DNA of 64,000 nucleotides, from positions 23,700,564 to 23,764,563 of the forward strand of contig JAFMSR010000012.1 of NCBI GenBank assembly GCA_022818135.1, in the 5' to 3' direction. The DNA comes from Saxidomus purpurata. Its lineage: Eukaryota; Mollusca; Bivalvia; Venerida; Veneridae. Both the position numbers and the translations under genes were made by a program. Positions 45,380 through 56,149 of the stretch are shown here, one piece after another (position 1 is the first letter of the stretch; every line of letters starts with the position of its first letter). The notes below the pieces were generated by a model that was given only the letters and a program-made list of their open reading frames with translations, did no database searches and was not told the DNA's origin.

Positions 45380-46940
45380 ATTGTTAATTCCTACACTCGA
45401 AGCTGTTGTTAACGACTTGAAAACATGTTAATGGTGTTTAAGCATTTCATATAACTTTTACAAAATACAATTAGTTAAAACTCCGATCCCCAAAAAAGTA
45501 ATTCATTTAGTAATCTGAGCTTAAAAGGCGATGAATAAAATTTGGCAACATCTGTGAATAATAAACACAACTACAATGCAGTGCTTTGTGCAACTGTTTT
45601 ATACAAATTATAAGATATAATATAATAAAAGGTTATGAAAATTGCTAAAAATGACTTTGTCAAGAACGCAAATTCATTTGAATACTATGATAGTTAACTG
45701 TACCGTTGTGAAAAAACCTTTTTGTGAAATCGGATTTTACAGTGATGTTTTCAATTTGTTAAGTTTTATATGTATTATTTAATCAATTAGAATATTAATT
45801 TCGCAGAAATATGAATGATGTTTTGAATCAATCACATTCTAAACTTGAACGAAATCCGCATAAAAATAATTCAGTTATACCGAGTTATACAAGTGTCGGG
45901 TTAGAAGTGGCTCCAAGTGTATAAATAAGTTAGTATAAATAGTTCATTTATATAAGTATATTTCACTCCTTTGTTGTAGACTATGCTTAACTGTTTATTT
46001 AGTGTTTAGTTGTTGTTGTTAAGAGCCAGAATGATTCGGCATCTTGTTTTCTAATCAAGCATAGGCTGTCCACTATGATCAATATGTGTGATGTCCCTAC
46101 CTAATTAGTCAACCATACCTCGCGCGCGTGCTTTACTGATCGCGTGTCATACTGATAATGCCCGAGGCTGTAAATTAGTTAATCTGATTGAAGATTATTT
46201 ATGTATCCTGATTTATTAACGCTTTGAAACTCGTTTGTAAAATTTACAAAAAAAACACATATATATATATTATGATAAAAATTATCCTATTTATTTGTCT
46301 CCATGTAGTCCAAATATTCTGAAAAATTTCTTTTCGTTTCATATTTCCCAATTTTCGATTTATGAATGATAGTTAAACATTCGGCAAAAAAAATAAACAT
46401 TATACATGTATATTATTGTAATTATTAGATAAGCAGGTATGCCTTTACGACAGTGAAATGTATTTTTTATGATAAGGGACCGAGATAATACCACCACGAG
46501 AAATTAATGATACACTTTTTTCTAACTTTAGAATCATTATACATGTACCTGCTTACAACTTCTTTGCATCACAACCCCGTTTGTTTAGTGAACATTTGGT
46601 TATATGATAAACTTCTGGTCTTCGCATATGCAACTTAACCAAGACGCCTTCTTATTTGAAAACGAAACGTTCTATTACAACATTTTTTCCAGATCAAATA
46701 CATATTCATTTTTTTTTAAAGTAATTCACAAACGTTTATGAATTCTAATATTCAAATGCTTTTAGGTCACACATTTCTTCACATGAAGGATTTGTAAAGA
46801 GAATAATTTTACTTTATGTTGTTTTTCGTAACATATTCGTTTATCTTTTGCATTCATTTTAATAGATTCTGTCAAAAATAAAAACGAATTTGATTTACGC
46901 ATTGATAGTAGGCAGTTAGTATTTCAGTGGGATGACAAAT
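45380..46940. other. Interior of the TTAA-flanked insertion, nothing recognised
   Basis: 1.5 kb of very AT-rich sequence without frames above noise. If the element ever encoded a transposase, it is not visible here. Confidence 0.4.
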
Positions 46941-46944
46941 TTAT

Positions 46945-47240
46945 TCAATACAAATACAATACAAATACAAATAGTTTATTTCACTCAAGTTATGTAAATA
47001 AATGACAATATGAGGTAAACATACTGAATCATTACATATAAATCGAGGCTAATATAACATTACAAATCAATGAGGGTTGATAAATAATATCAATAAGATA
47101 TGAAAAAAAGGTTTAAAAGAATGTGGGAGAGTAACCACATCATTGCTTTTGTGTTCAAACAAATAATTCAAATTTTTACAATTACCTGTTAATTGTTTAT
47201 TTATAATTGCTGAATTGCTAAGCGTGCATATCTAAACATC
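46945..47240 (-). mobile_element. LINE 3' UTR with (ATTTGT)n tail
   Basis: On the minus strand the sequence ends GAAATAAACTATTTGTATTTGTATTGTATTTG (46950-46985 in part), a polyadenylation hexamer plus tandem tail typical of non-LTR 3' ends. The preceding 250 bases are decayed. It directly abuts the 3' tail of the next LINE. Confidence 0.5.
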
Positions 47241-47249
47241 GAAACAGTA

Positions 47250-49735
47250 AGTAAGTAAGTAAGTAATTTTTTTTTATTATAGTGACATGTGCATTATGTA
47301 CATACAAAATTATTTACAATATACGCATATATAAGCACCCGACCCAAACGGGTCTATAAGTCACCTACAATATTACAAGTATTGATATAACATGATCGAC
47401 TATACACACAGAACAAAACTGTTCTTTTCAATATACACCTTTGGCAGAAATATGTACATTTAACAAGTAAATTGACGATTACAATCAATAACTGTAAATA
47501 AACTTTTTCCACTCTAAACCTTGAACCTATCATGATGAACAAATGACTGATCCAAATTTATTTCGCATTATATGGATAAAGTGATATGGTAAATATGAAA
47601 TACTATTAAAATTGTGTCTATCTTATGTATAAAGATCGTCTTCTCAATAGATAAGCTTTCACGATAAATTTAGCACACTGTCTAGGGTGAGTTTTTATTA
47701 AATAAGCCAGTTTCTCTTCGTCTTGCATCGTTCTACAAACATCACTCTCAAGGAATATTTCTAAAAATTCGAGTCTTATATCTTGAAATAACGGACAAAC
47801 AATCACAAAATGTTTTTCGTCCTCAACTTCGCATCGGTTGCACAGGACACATAGTCTGTCTTCAGGTTTCTCGCCACCATAACGACCGGTCTCTATTCTT
47901 AGTGGGAGAATCCCACACCTTAGCTGAGCCAACAGTGAACGTTCATTTCTCTTTAGTTTTATACTGAGATAGTCTTCACACTTAAACTCTTGTTTGAAAG
48001 TTCTATAAGTTCTTAGTTTTGAGACCCTCTCACAATCCTTAGTCCAAATGGAAGAATAATACTGTATTATAGCCAATTTAACTGTATTTAAGTTTACTCC
48101 CTCTCTCCTATTGAAACGTTCGGCCATTTGTAATTGAGTCATTATGTATTTTACATCACTACACCAACAATTATTGCTATTGTTGGATAAATTGTAATCC
48201 GCTACAAAAGTGCGTTTCGTAATCCTGCTATCGTCTAATAACAATAGTCTGTTCCAATACCTTAGCATAGACACCCATCGTCTGTACATACATGGTAACC
48301 AACCGCTTTCACCAACCAAGGCAATGGTTGGAGTGAACCTGTGTACACCAAGAAAGTATCTAATTGCACGATTTTGGATATTGTCAGCTGATTGAAATTG
48401 TTTAAATCCCCACACTGAAGCGTTATAATCCATCACTGGTATAATACAAGATTCATAAAGTTTTTGAAACGATTTAAATCCAAATGACTTCAGGCTGTGA
48501 ATTTTAGAAATAATACTTCCAAGTGCACGTCCTGCGGCTTTCGATAATGACCCGCAATTGTAACTAAAATCCCGTTTATCATGCAATATCGTACCAAGGT
48601 ATTTATACCTATCCACTGTTTGTAAGATATTACCCCCAACTCTAAATTGAAATTCACTTTGCTTTGTGCGACTTTTTCGAAAATGCATGGCTTTTGATTT
48701 TTCGGTATTTATTAGAACTCTCCACTTTTTGCACCATTCATGCATCTTGTCTAACATGGCTTGTAACCCAGTCTCGGTGCTGGATATGAATACAATATCG
48801 TCTGCGTAGAGTAACATAGATACTGAATTATCGCCAACTTTGACCCCAAGATCAAGATCATTAATTTCTGAAACAAGGTCATTCACGAAGATTGCAAATA
48901 TTGTCGGCGAACAGCAGTCCCCTTGTTTCACGCCAGTCTTACAGTCGAACCAATCTGTGAGTTTGTTGTTAATTCTAACGCTGGAGACTGAACTTTTGTA
49001 TATGCTTTTCACAGAGTTGTAGATTTTACCATCTATTTTATTCAACAACAGTTTATATAGCATCATATCCCTATCAACAAAATCAAACGCTTTACGAAGA
49101 TCGATAAAAGAGGTGAAGGTCGTTGGGTTATTACGAGTGATACTATCGAGCGTAAACACGTGATCTTCGCAGGAGCGGCCCGGTCTAAATCCGTTCTGTT
49201 CATCGGCCAAAATATCATTTTTGTCTAAATATTCGCATATTCTTGAGTTTATGAAAGCACTATATAATTTACTGGTGCAGCACAACAAGCTTACGCCTCT
49301 ATAGTTCATAGGAAGCCTAGGATCTGAGTTCGAATCCTTCAATATAGGACATATAATTGATTTTCTCCATTCTGTTGGAATAAGACCAGTGTCTAACAGA
49401 AGCTGGAAGAGTTCACGTAAAATGACAATTATTGGAGGGAATTTGAGAACGTCATAGGGGATATTGTCAATTCCAGAAGCAGACTTTGATTTCGCGTGCA
49501 TAACAATGCGACACACTTCCTCTATTGAGATATTTCGGTTCAATTCAATGTCTTGAGCATACAACGGGTCTAACATTTCCATCTCAATCAAAAGCTTGTG
49601 TTGTTTGCTCCTGTTATAAAAGTCATCGTCAAAACCAGTACTATCGCCTCCGTTATATAGATTTTCGAAGTCATTTCTCCAACGCTCGAACACGTGCTCT
49701 TCGTTTGTTACTAAATTCCCAATTAACAATTAACT
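47250..49735 (-). mobile_element. 5'-truncated LINE with intact RT ORF and (TTAC)n tail
   Basis: From the truncation near 49735 to the tail (TTAC)n at 47250-47267. It contains the ORF at 47618-49729 and about 350 bases of 3' UTR. The ORF being free of stops points to recent insertion. No endonuclease-coding sequence is present upstream, and sequence beyond 49740 belongs to the enclosing insertion. Confidence 0.8.
47618..49729 (-). CDS. Non-LTR retrotransposon reverse transcriptase (endonuclease part missing)
   Basis: An uninterrupted frame of 703 codons. The reverse transcriptase copies the element RNA at a nicked target. Motifs in order: IDNIPYDVLK (88-97), MNYRGVSLL (141-149), GFRPGRS (180-186), FIDLRKAFD with catalytic Asp210, GVKQGDCCSPTIF (266-278), LLYADDIVF with catalytic Asp310-Asp311, and YKYLGTILH thumb. 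The C-terminal Cys/His motif reads CVLCNRCEVEDEKHFVIVCP. Clade is probably the I/jockey group, but this needs a tree. The annotated start is just the first Met; a complete element would continue upstream with an APE-type endonuclease, which is lost by 5' truncation. It is therefore unlikely to be autonomous although the RT looks intact. Confidence 0.9.
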   Translation of the reverse strand: MLIGNLVTNEEHVFERWRNDFENLYNGGDSTGFDDDFYNRSKQHKLLIEMEMLDPLYAQDIELNRNISIEEVCRIVMHAKSKSASGIDNIPYDVLKFPPIIVILRELFQLLLDTGLIPTEWRKSIICPILKDSNSDPRLPMNYRGVSLLCCTSKLYSAFINSRICEYLDKNDILADEQNGFRPGRSCEDHVFTLDSITRNNPTTFTSFIDLRKAFDFVDRDMMLYKLLLNKIDGKIYNSVKSIYKSSVSSVRINNKLTDWFDCKTGVKQGDCCSPTIFAIFVNDLVSEINDLDLGVKVGDNSVSMLLYADDIVFISSTETGLQAMLDKMHEWCKKWRVLINTEKSKAMHFRKSRTKQSEFQFRVGGNILQTVDRYKYLGTILHDKRDFSYNCGSLSKAAGRALGSIISKIHSLKSFGFKSFQKLYESCIIPVMDYNASVWGFKQFQSADNIQNRAIRYFLGVHRFTPTIALVGESGWLPCMYRRWVSMLRYWNRLLLLDDSRITKRTFVADYNLSNNSNNCWCSDVKYIMTQLQMAERFNRREGVNLNTVKLAIIQYYSSIWTKDCERVSKLRTYRTFKQEFKCEDYLSIKLKRNERSLLAQLRCGILPLRIETGRYGGEKPEDRLCVLCNRCEVEDEKHFVIVCPLFQDIRLEFLEIFLESDVCRTMQDEEKLAYLIKTHPRQCAKFIVKAYLLRRRSLYIR

Positions 49736-50005
49736 GATCAATACCGGTTGACTCTACCTGTTTATTGACTATCCCTTATCGGCACCTCAAAAGGGGCAGA
49801 GCTATGAACGGTTACTGACACAGATAGAGCGCGACGCTGTTGGAAAGAATACCGATCAACTTTAACGGTTCATAAAGCACGTTTTAATTATTTTTTCAGC
49901 ATCTTTGATTTCGCTTATAATGTAGAAGTTAAATTGAACATAAAATAATGCATAAAAACAGAAATTTGCGATTTTAAAGCAAATTAGGGTCGATAGCTAC
50001 CTTAA

Positions 50006-50751
50006 TGTAATCTGTATCATTTAGAAGTGAATCGTTGAATTTCCATAGTCCCTTTCCATGTGCTACGTTATCAAAGCTTAACGACAACATAATGACAGAA
50101 TGGTCTGATCTATAGCTAATACTTATACAACAGTTTCTAATGTGCGGCAAAAGATTTTCAGTAATAAGAAAAAAAAACAAGTCTTGCCTGTTGTACAGGA
50201 TTCGTTCTTCTCTAAGAAAATTTACGTTCGTCTCCATTTAGTTCTCTAAAAGGATCATATAAATTTCTGTCTTTTACAACATTCAGCAAATATTATCTAG
50301 CTTTTTGGTTATTGATAAGCGACTTATAATTGAAATAATCTAAGTCGACATTTAAAACAAGATTAAAGTCGACGCAACATTCATATGCATCGTTATCAAC
50401 TGTGTCTATAATCTGAAAAATATGTCTATAAAATGATGGTCTGTCAACATTTGGTCCATATATGTTAACTAATGTAAATCGTTTTGAGTTTACAGAAATA
50501 TCTAACACAACGTAGTTTCCATCACTATCTGACCATGAATTGTGTACCTTCAAATCGAGATTTCTTGTAAACATTATACGTACACCCCTAGAATTTGATT
50601 CACCAAAGCTAAAAGTTTTTTGAATAAAGTGAAGATCTTGTAGACAATAGATATCAGCATCTTTTTCTTTTAGAAAATTAAATACATCAGCCCGCTTTTT
50701 TGCGTCGTGCAAGCCTCGACAATTATATGAGATTATGTTAACGTTAGCCAT
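50006..50751 (-). pseudogene. APE-type endonuclease segment of the L1/Tx1-like LINE
   Basis: Starts MANVNIISYNCRGLHDAKKR, the classic N-terminus of LINE endonucleases. Further motifs: FTLVNIYGPNVDRPSFYR, CVDFNLVL (normally CGDFN; the Gly is Val here), then ISYRSDHSVIMLSL (SDH catalytic box) and LWKFNDSLLNDTDYIK, where the TTAA insertion follows. A TAA replaces a codon after NNQKAR at about 50288, with a further stop and a frameshift near 50215 and 50175, so the frame is dead. The 5' end looks complete, which is uncommon for LINE copies. Confidence 0.75.
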
Positions 50752-50924
50752 ATCATAGTTGTTGTATCCACGTAACTGGCAGTTAGATCATCCATATTAA
50801 TGTACATAAACTATATATAATATAAAATAATACTAGTGGGAACATTTCTTAATCTACACGTGGGTACAATTCTGACAGAGTGACTGTATACCCGATTCGA
50901 CTACCGATCCGTATAATTTGGTAT

Positions 50925-51070
50925 TAAAGGTATTTTACTCTTGATGATGGCCATATGGAATTATTGTCAGGAATGAAGCTTCAAACTGTATCTCTTACTG
51001 ACATACATGTACACTTAACATTGATTTTTAACTAGGATAGTCAAAAACGAATTTTACATATTTCCTATAT
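50925..51070. repeat. Half copy of the GACTAnnnTAGTC foldback family
   Basis: Contains ATTTTACTCTTGATGATGGCC and AACTAGGATAGTCAAAAACG, resembling one arm and centre of the element at 21684-22022. Confidence 0.35.
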
Positions 51071-51071
51071 A

Positions 51072-51195
51072 TTTATGCCCACTTTGAAGAAGAGGGGTAT
51101 ATTGGTTTGCAGATGTCGGTCGGTTGGTCGGTATGTCTGTCTGTTCGTCCGTCCGTCTACCAATTTAAACACAACGAGTTGATGAAGGGGATTCA
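51072..51195. repeat. Bivalve-type repeat end with TCGGTCGG/TCCGTCCG tracts
   Basis: TTTATGCCCACTTTGAAGAA, GGGGTATATTGG and then GGTCGGTTGGTCGG plus TCCGTCCGTC. This layout recurs (reversed) at 54180-54275 and 57290-57425, as commonly seen in bivalve repeat families. Confidence 0.5.
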
Positions 51196-51224
51196 GTGCA
51201 CATATACAAAATTTTATTAAAGCT

Positions 51225-51320
51225 GCTATATCATTTCCGGTGATATTTAAGGTTTTAGCTCTAACTGCCTATATTTCCGGTGATATTTAAGGTTTAAGCT
51301 CTAACTGCCTATATTTAAAT
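51225..51320. repeat. ~45-bp tandem duplication
   Basis: ATTTCCGGTGATATTTAAGG plus TTTTAGCTCTAACTGCCTAT occurs twice in direct succession with one-base differences. Confidence 0.85.
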
Positions 51321-51324
51321 TAAA

Positions 51325-52400
51325 CATGCACGATAGTCGTCAACACAAATGATTTCTTTCATTATGCTGTAGTTTCATGCCGCGTGCACATCACTTATTT
51401 GTCATAACCCATTGAATGCCCTTTAAAGCAGCAAACAACATTTCGGAAGTAATACTATTTCAATATAGAGTATTAAATTGATACATTTGTTTATATCACT
51501 ATTGGAAAATGTAAACAGTCAATGAAATTGTACAAATGTAATAGCGTGTTAAATGTACATTATGTTAGGCAGTGGATAGTTACGATCAAGCAGATGTACA
51601 TGAACTTTGACAGTGGCGTGATTGTATCCACATAAAGGTACATGTACAAATGTATGTATATTTCACATTTATCCTTGTTCTAGTAGATAAGTTTTATCGG
51701 ATGACCGAAGTGAACGTGAACAAAGATTTAGCAGAAATTTTAGGGGAGCATCTCAAAATTATTTAACAGTTAGTCTTCGTAATATAAATAGGTAAATATT
51801 TTCCGTTCAATAACTGGAGTTAGGATTGACCAATTTCAATGAAACTATGTATGTGTGTAGATAGCCTAAGATTGCATTTGGGGTCACTAGGATCATGGTC
51901 ACTGTTACTTAAATATACTTTTTAAAAAGTTTCTTAGATTGTTTTTAAGAAATGAAAAAATAAACATGGGGGGGGGGGTCAAAGTGACTGTTGGTTCGTA
52001 AGACTATAAGGATTATCTTCGCCATACCCATCACTGAAATGCATTTTAAAAATCAAAGGACTGAAAGTACTGGAGGATCGATTGTCTCTGAACAACACAG
52101 TCTGCACACATACATGTGTAAATATCAGGACAACCCTTACACGAGTAAAGTTATAAACTGGAGACATAACTGTCCACAATTTTTGACCTTTAACCATTTG
52201 TATAAACTTTACCTTTGAGAAAGGAACCCATGTGCTTACCTTTTGCATTCAGTGACTATGCTCATCTACCCTATGAAGTACCATAGCTGTGGATGGTAAC
52301 TGAGAAGTGGATTTAGACAAAACTGAACTGAAAATTCATAGTTGAACAACTTTTAATATCATTCAAAAGTTATGGGATATGCCCATAGGGTTGATTGTAT
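51325..52400. other. Intergenic, nothing recognised
   Basis: AT-rich apart from a 10-12 base G run at 51967. No gene-like frame. Confidence 0.45.
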
Positions 52401-52407
52401 TGTGCCA

Positions 52408-52652
52408 ATTGATTGATTCGGATTTAACGTCGCACTCAACAGCTAAGGTCATATGGCAACTGCCAGCTTTCATGAAGGAGGAAGACCCTGGGTGCTAATT
52501 CGGGCATTATTTCAGTCACGAGCGGGCACATGGGTAGAACCTAGATAGCTTCATGACATAAAAGAATTCGACACAAGTAGGGCACGAACCTACAGCGGTG
52601 ATGGACAAGTTATCATCAGTCAGTGACCTTAACCACTCGACCACAGATGCCA
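52408..52652 (-). mobile_element. V-SINE, RUDI-like
   Basis: On the minus strand a tRNA-like head has an A box (TGGTCGAGTGGTTAAGG, 52625-52644) and B box (GTAGGTTCGTGCCCTAC). A conserved body follows (CGTGACTGAAATAATGCCCG; GGGTCTTCCTCC; ATGAAAGCTGG), then GCCATATGACCTTAGCTGTT and GTGCGACGTTAAATCC with an AATCAATC tail. This matches my memory of the RUDI V-SINE family described from molluscs. CAATTG on both sides (52406-52411 and 52655-52660) may be a target duplication. Confidence 0.7.
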
Positions 52653-52659
52653 AGCAATT

Positions 52660-53430
52660 GTCTGAAGTTTCAAGGCTTTATTGGTTACCGAAAAAGTGAA
52701 TTTCAAGAAAGCTTAACCAGATTTAAGACGGCAGTGCCGACTGACGTCAAGAAGGTTATGTCAATGGCTCTTCTGTTTTTCATAGAAAAGCTAAAATGGA
52801 TAAATCAATCTTTTGTTATAAATTGATTCAGTTTATACCTATTGTAAAACAAGTACTAGCAGCTTACATTAACTATCCCTGTGAGTGCTTCCAAAATACT
52901 GCGAATTGCAATACTGTGTACCGGGTCTATTGCGCATCCCTAGTCATTACCAGCTCTTTGCCATGCTGTTTTAGTCTAAAACAACAACTGAATTTTTTTT
53001 TAATAGCAGGCTATTATCCTTCATATTTAACATATATAAGACTCTAGTAGTATTTCGTAACAAGTAATAATAACAATAATAATAATAATGATAATAATAA
53101 TAACTAGAACTGTCACAAGAGTGACAAATTATACCCCCACAATACAGCTTTGTCACAGAAGTATGGCAACCATAAGAAAGGAATGGCCACAAGGACATAG
53201 AGTTGAGTTATTATACAATAACTTGTGTAAATGTATTGTTTTAATAGCATACAAAATGTGTAAGGTTAGAAATTATCAATTATTGTTCAATTTAATAGGT
53301 TTATTTCAAACATGTTTAAAAGACAAAAACAAATATCACTTTATGTATAAAAGAAAGCGCCTGGACAAGCGTAAAAAATTGCGCCTGGACAAGCGTAAGA
53401 AATAGAAACCATTCAAATGTTCCAAGTAAA
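52660..53430. other. Intergenic, edge of a bivalve repeat
   Basis: Contains an (AAT)n patch (about 53068-53104) followed by TGTCACAAGAGTGACAAATT, a short palindrome, and TATACCCCCAC, which looks like the far end of the element whose other end is at 54250-54275. Frames of 67-105 codons here are not gene-like. Confidence 0.4.
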
Positions 53431-53439
53431 CCGTTTTAT

Positions 53440-54180
53440 TGTAAACCATTTTACTGTTCAGAGTCACTGTGACCTTGACCTTTGACCTACTGACCCCAAA
53501 GTCGAACTTGACCTGTATTTGATGATGTTACAGCTGTGTACCGAAAATTATTTAAATCGGTCAAGCCTTTCATGGGTTATCATCCGGAAATTGTTTTACA
53601 GTTCAGAGTCACTGTGACCTTGACCTTTGACCTACTGACCCCAAAGTCGAACTTGACCTGTATTTGATGATGTTACAGCTGTGTACCGAAAATTATTTAA
53701 ATCGGTCAAGCCTTTCATGAGTTATCATCCGGAAACTGTTTTACAGTTCAGAGTCACTGTGACCTTGACCTTTGACCTACTGACCCCAAAGTCGAACTTG
53801 ACCTGTATTTCATAAAGTTGCACGTGTGTACCAAAAATTATTTAAATCGGTCAAGCCTTTCATGAGTTATCATCTGGAAACTGTTTTATAGTTCAGAGTC
53901 ACTGTGACCTTGACCTTTGACCTACTGACCCCAAAGTCGAACATGACCTGTATTTCATAAAAATGCTCGTGTGTACCAAAAATTATTTAAATCGGTCAAG
54001 CCTTTCATGAGTTATCATCCGGAAACTGTTTTACAGTTCAGAGTCACTGTGACCTTGACCTTTGATCCACTGACCCCAAAGTTGAACTTGACTTGTATTT
54101 CATGAAGTTGCACGTGTGTACCATAAATTATTCAAAAGGGTAAAGTTGTTCATGAGTTATCATCCGGAAACCATGAAAAC
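53440..54180. repeat. 145-bp tandem array, five copies, with DR1 motifs
   Basis: The unit starts at 53456, 53601, 53746, 53891 and 54036 (GTTCAGAGTCACTGTGACC), giving a strict 145-base period. Each of the first four contains TGACCTTTGACCT, a perfect DR1 nuclear-receptor element; in the fifth one half-site is altered. Units end in GGTCAAGCCTTTCATGAGTT and ATCATCCGGAAA. It sits inside a larger repeat bounded by TATACCCCCAC and GTGGGGATATAAT. Confidence 0.9.
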
Positions 54181-54181
54181 C

Positions 54182-54269
54182 AACAGACCGACCGACCGAC
54201 AAACCGACAAACAAACCGACAAGCTCACTCCTACCCCCCCGCCCCCACCCCAAACTTCGTTTTGTGGGG

Positions 54270-54357
<88 letters not shown>

Positions 54358-54358
54358 A
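54182..54358. repeat. Compound microsatellites at repeat end
   Basis: (GACC)n-type tract at 54186-54215, a C-rich stretch, then (AAT)n 54272-54322 and (GAT)n 54323-54358. Frames translating to poly-Ile, poly-Met or poly-Asp are artefacts. Confidence 0.95.
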
Positions 54359-54361
54359 ATG

Positions 54362-56145
54362 TATGCATGAATGTACTAGCCAAAATTAAACGAAGCAAAA
54401 GTATCATGGTAAAGTTTGAAAGTTTTTGTTACAATACAATAAATCCTATTTGAATTTATATTTAGTTAATATCTGTTCTTCGTAAATGACAGCATGATCC
54501 AGAAGTGTATTTGATTTTCCGTTTTCTGTCTACATTTAAAAATCGTTTTTAGGACATGTAGATCTAAGTGATTTCTTACACTTATTCGTACCCAGATACG
54601 AACCGACTTCGGTTAAATGCGGACATTTTCGTACCATTTGAACCATTTTCGAACCACGCATTTACATAAAATACAACAATTACAACGTGTTTAAAGCATA
54701 AAATTATGTTGTCATATTTCAAAAAGACATCTACAAGTGCCTCTGTAAAGTTCACTTGCTGATAAGTTTCAGTTTTAAACCTAAACGCGTGTTTTGGACT
54801 AGTGTTTCAGGCGCGCTTTAAAGACACTAAATGACAACTAGTCAGGCCGAACACTTTTGATGATAGAGGCGTTGGCAAGTTACAAAAAAATCGTTGTTTT
54901 TATGTTGAATTCCGAGTTTTGTAATTTAAAATTCAAGAGTACCTAGTGGTTCCATAATGTATTACGATGTTCCGACAGTTTATGATTACAAAAACAATAT
55001 CGGATAAAAGACTTTAAATAATTCGGCCTGACTAGTTGTCTTTTAGTGTCTCCGGTCTGACTAATTGTGATCGAAACCGCGTAGGAAAATAGTTCTATAC
55101 AGAACAGATACCTCTTTGATTTTTTAATTACAAATTATAAGAAAAACAACAATATAATATCATGCTATTCTGAAATGTTTTGATACTATTTAGATCTGTT
55201 ACTATATAATTTTTGAAACAGAAGACAGTATAATTCGTAACAACTGAATATATAAACACCAGGGCTACATTCCGACTCATCGATGGGTAAACTTTGTATA
55301 GGTTAGTGTTCATCTAGATGCATTTATGGAAGTAAATTGGTCAAGTGCGGCAGATGCCGCACGACCACTTTATTGTAGTAAATATATCAAATGAACTTTA
55401 ACCTACTAAGTGTTTGAAATTATTCTTGGTAAATCAGCCTTGTTCCCCTATTTACAAATCTGTATATAATTGTTAATTTACCTAAGTAAAAGTGTAGCGA
55501 ATACTGCGCTGCGATTGGACAAAAATAATTTCGAACACTAAGACAATTCAGTTTTGTCCGATTTCTCGTTTGTGTAGATCAGGCCCCGTGCTTATAATCA
55601 AGGCACTGAAAGTACTAGTGGTACGGTTTTGTTGACATGTAAACAATAAGTTTAGGCAATGTTTTTTTTGTTCATTTTGCTGATGATATTTTAAATGTTT
55701 AACCCTTGACCTTTGACCTAGTGACCCGAAGCATGGACCATGCACAACTAGGCATGGTACTTATCACTTCTGTGAAGTATCATTAAATTCTGACCAGGGG
55801 TTTTTAAGATTTAGTGTCCATCAGCTTCCGTCTACGGACGGACAGACCCAGGTGACCTTTTGGGTTTTCATGCATGTGGGGTGCAGACAGAGTTCAAACA
55901 ACCCTTCTGGGGTGTAGTTTTATCTAAGCATACGGGGTACTAACAAAACACCAGACACACGGGCTGGGTTCTCGTGAGAAACAACGGGGGGGGGGGGGGA
56001 GTTAAATGCTTTAAATTTCATTTTTCAAAAGCTTTCTGGGGTTCTCAAAATTGTACATTAACTTCTGGAGTGCGATGTTCAAATGCATTTAGGATTTTTC
56101 TGTATACTTTATTTTTGGATGACCAACACTAACCGTTAATTGTCT
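54362..56145. other. Intergenic with one isolated DR1 motif
   Basis: No gene. TGACCTTTGACCT at 55707-55719 belongs to the same repeat superfamily as the 145-bp array. A 15-base G run lies at about 55986. Confidence 0.45.
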
Positions 56146-56149
56146 TGTT

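Larger units (their letters stand above)
44547..50001. mobile_element. 5455-bp insertion flanked by TTAA
   Basis: TTAA at 44543-44546 and 50002-50005 flank ends that are inverted for GGTAGC (left GGTAGCGCTTTTGGG, right GTCGATAGCTACC). Removing the insertion and one TTAA restores the LINE codon series GAT TAC ATT AAA TGT ATC. TTAA duplication is typical of piggyBac, but the short GGTAGC ends do not match the usual CCYT start, so the class is open. The interior contains a MITE, LINE material and no transposase that I can recognise. It is therefore non-autonomous, or its gene is destroyed. Confidence 0.7.
40370..50751 (-). mobile_element. L1/Tx1-like LINE, split by three later insertions
   Basis: Segments, in minus order: endonuclease part 50751-50006, reverse transcriptase 44542-43401, continuation 43254-43111, C-terminal part 41748 to about 40370. 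If the three insertions and one copy of each target duplication are ignored, the reading frame runs straight across every junction, for example TDYIK to CINEIIEDVK at the TTAA site and IDKIKK to QYSVLEE at the 9-bp site. The host element alone is therefore about 3.5 kb. It is dead: internal stops in the endonuclease, and a deletion in the reverse transcriptase at 43696 between LLNTVYK and LLNGYLS that removes the motif with the first catalytic Asp. The left (3') boundary is uncertain; no tail was identified. Confidence 0.75.

Noticed and set aside
53088..53405. 105-codon plus-strand frame
   Set aside because: Lies in a repeat edge with (AAT)n and duplicated KKLRLDKRKK-coding units; no gene signals.
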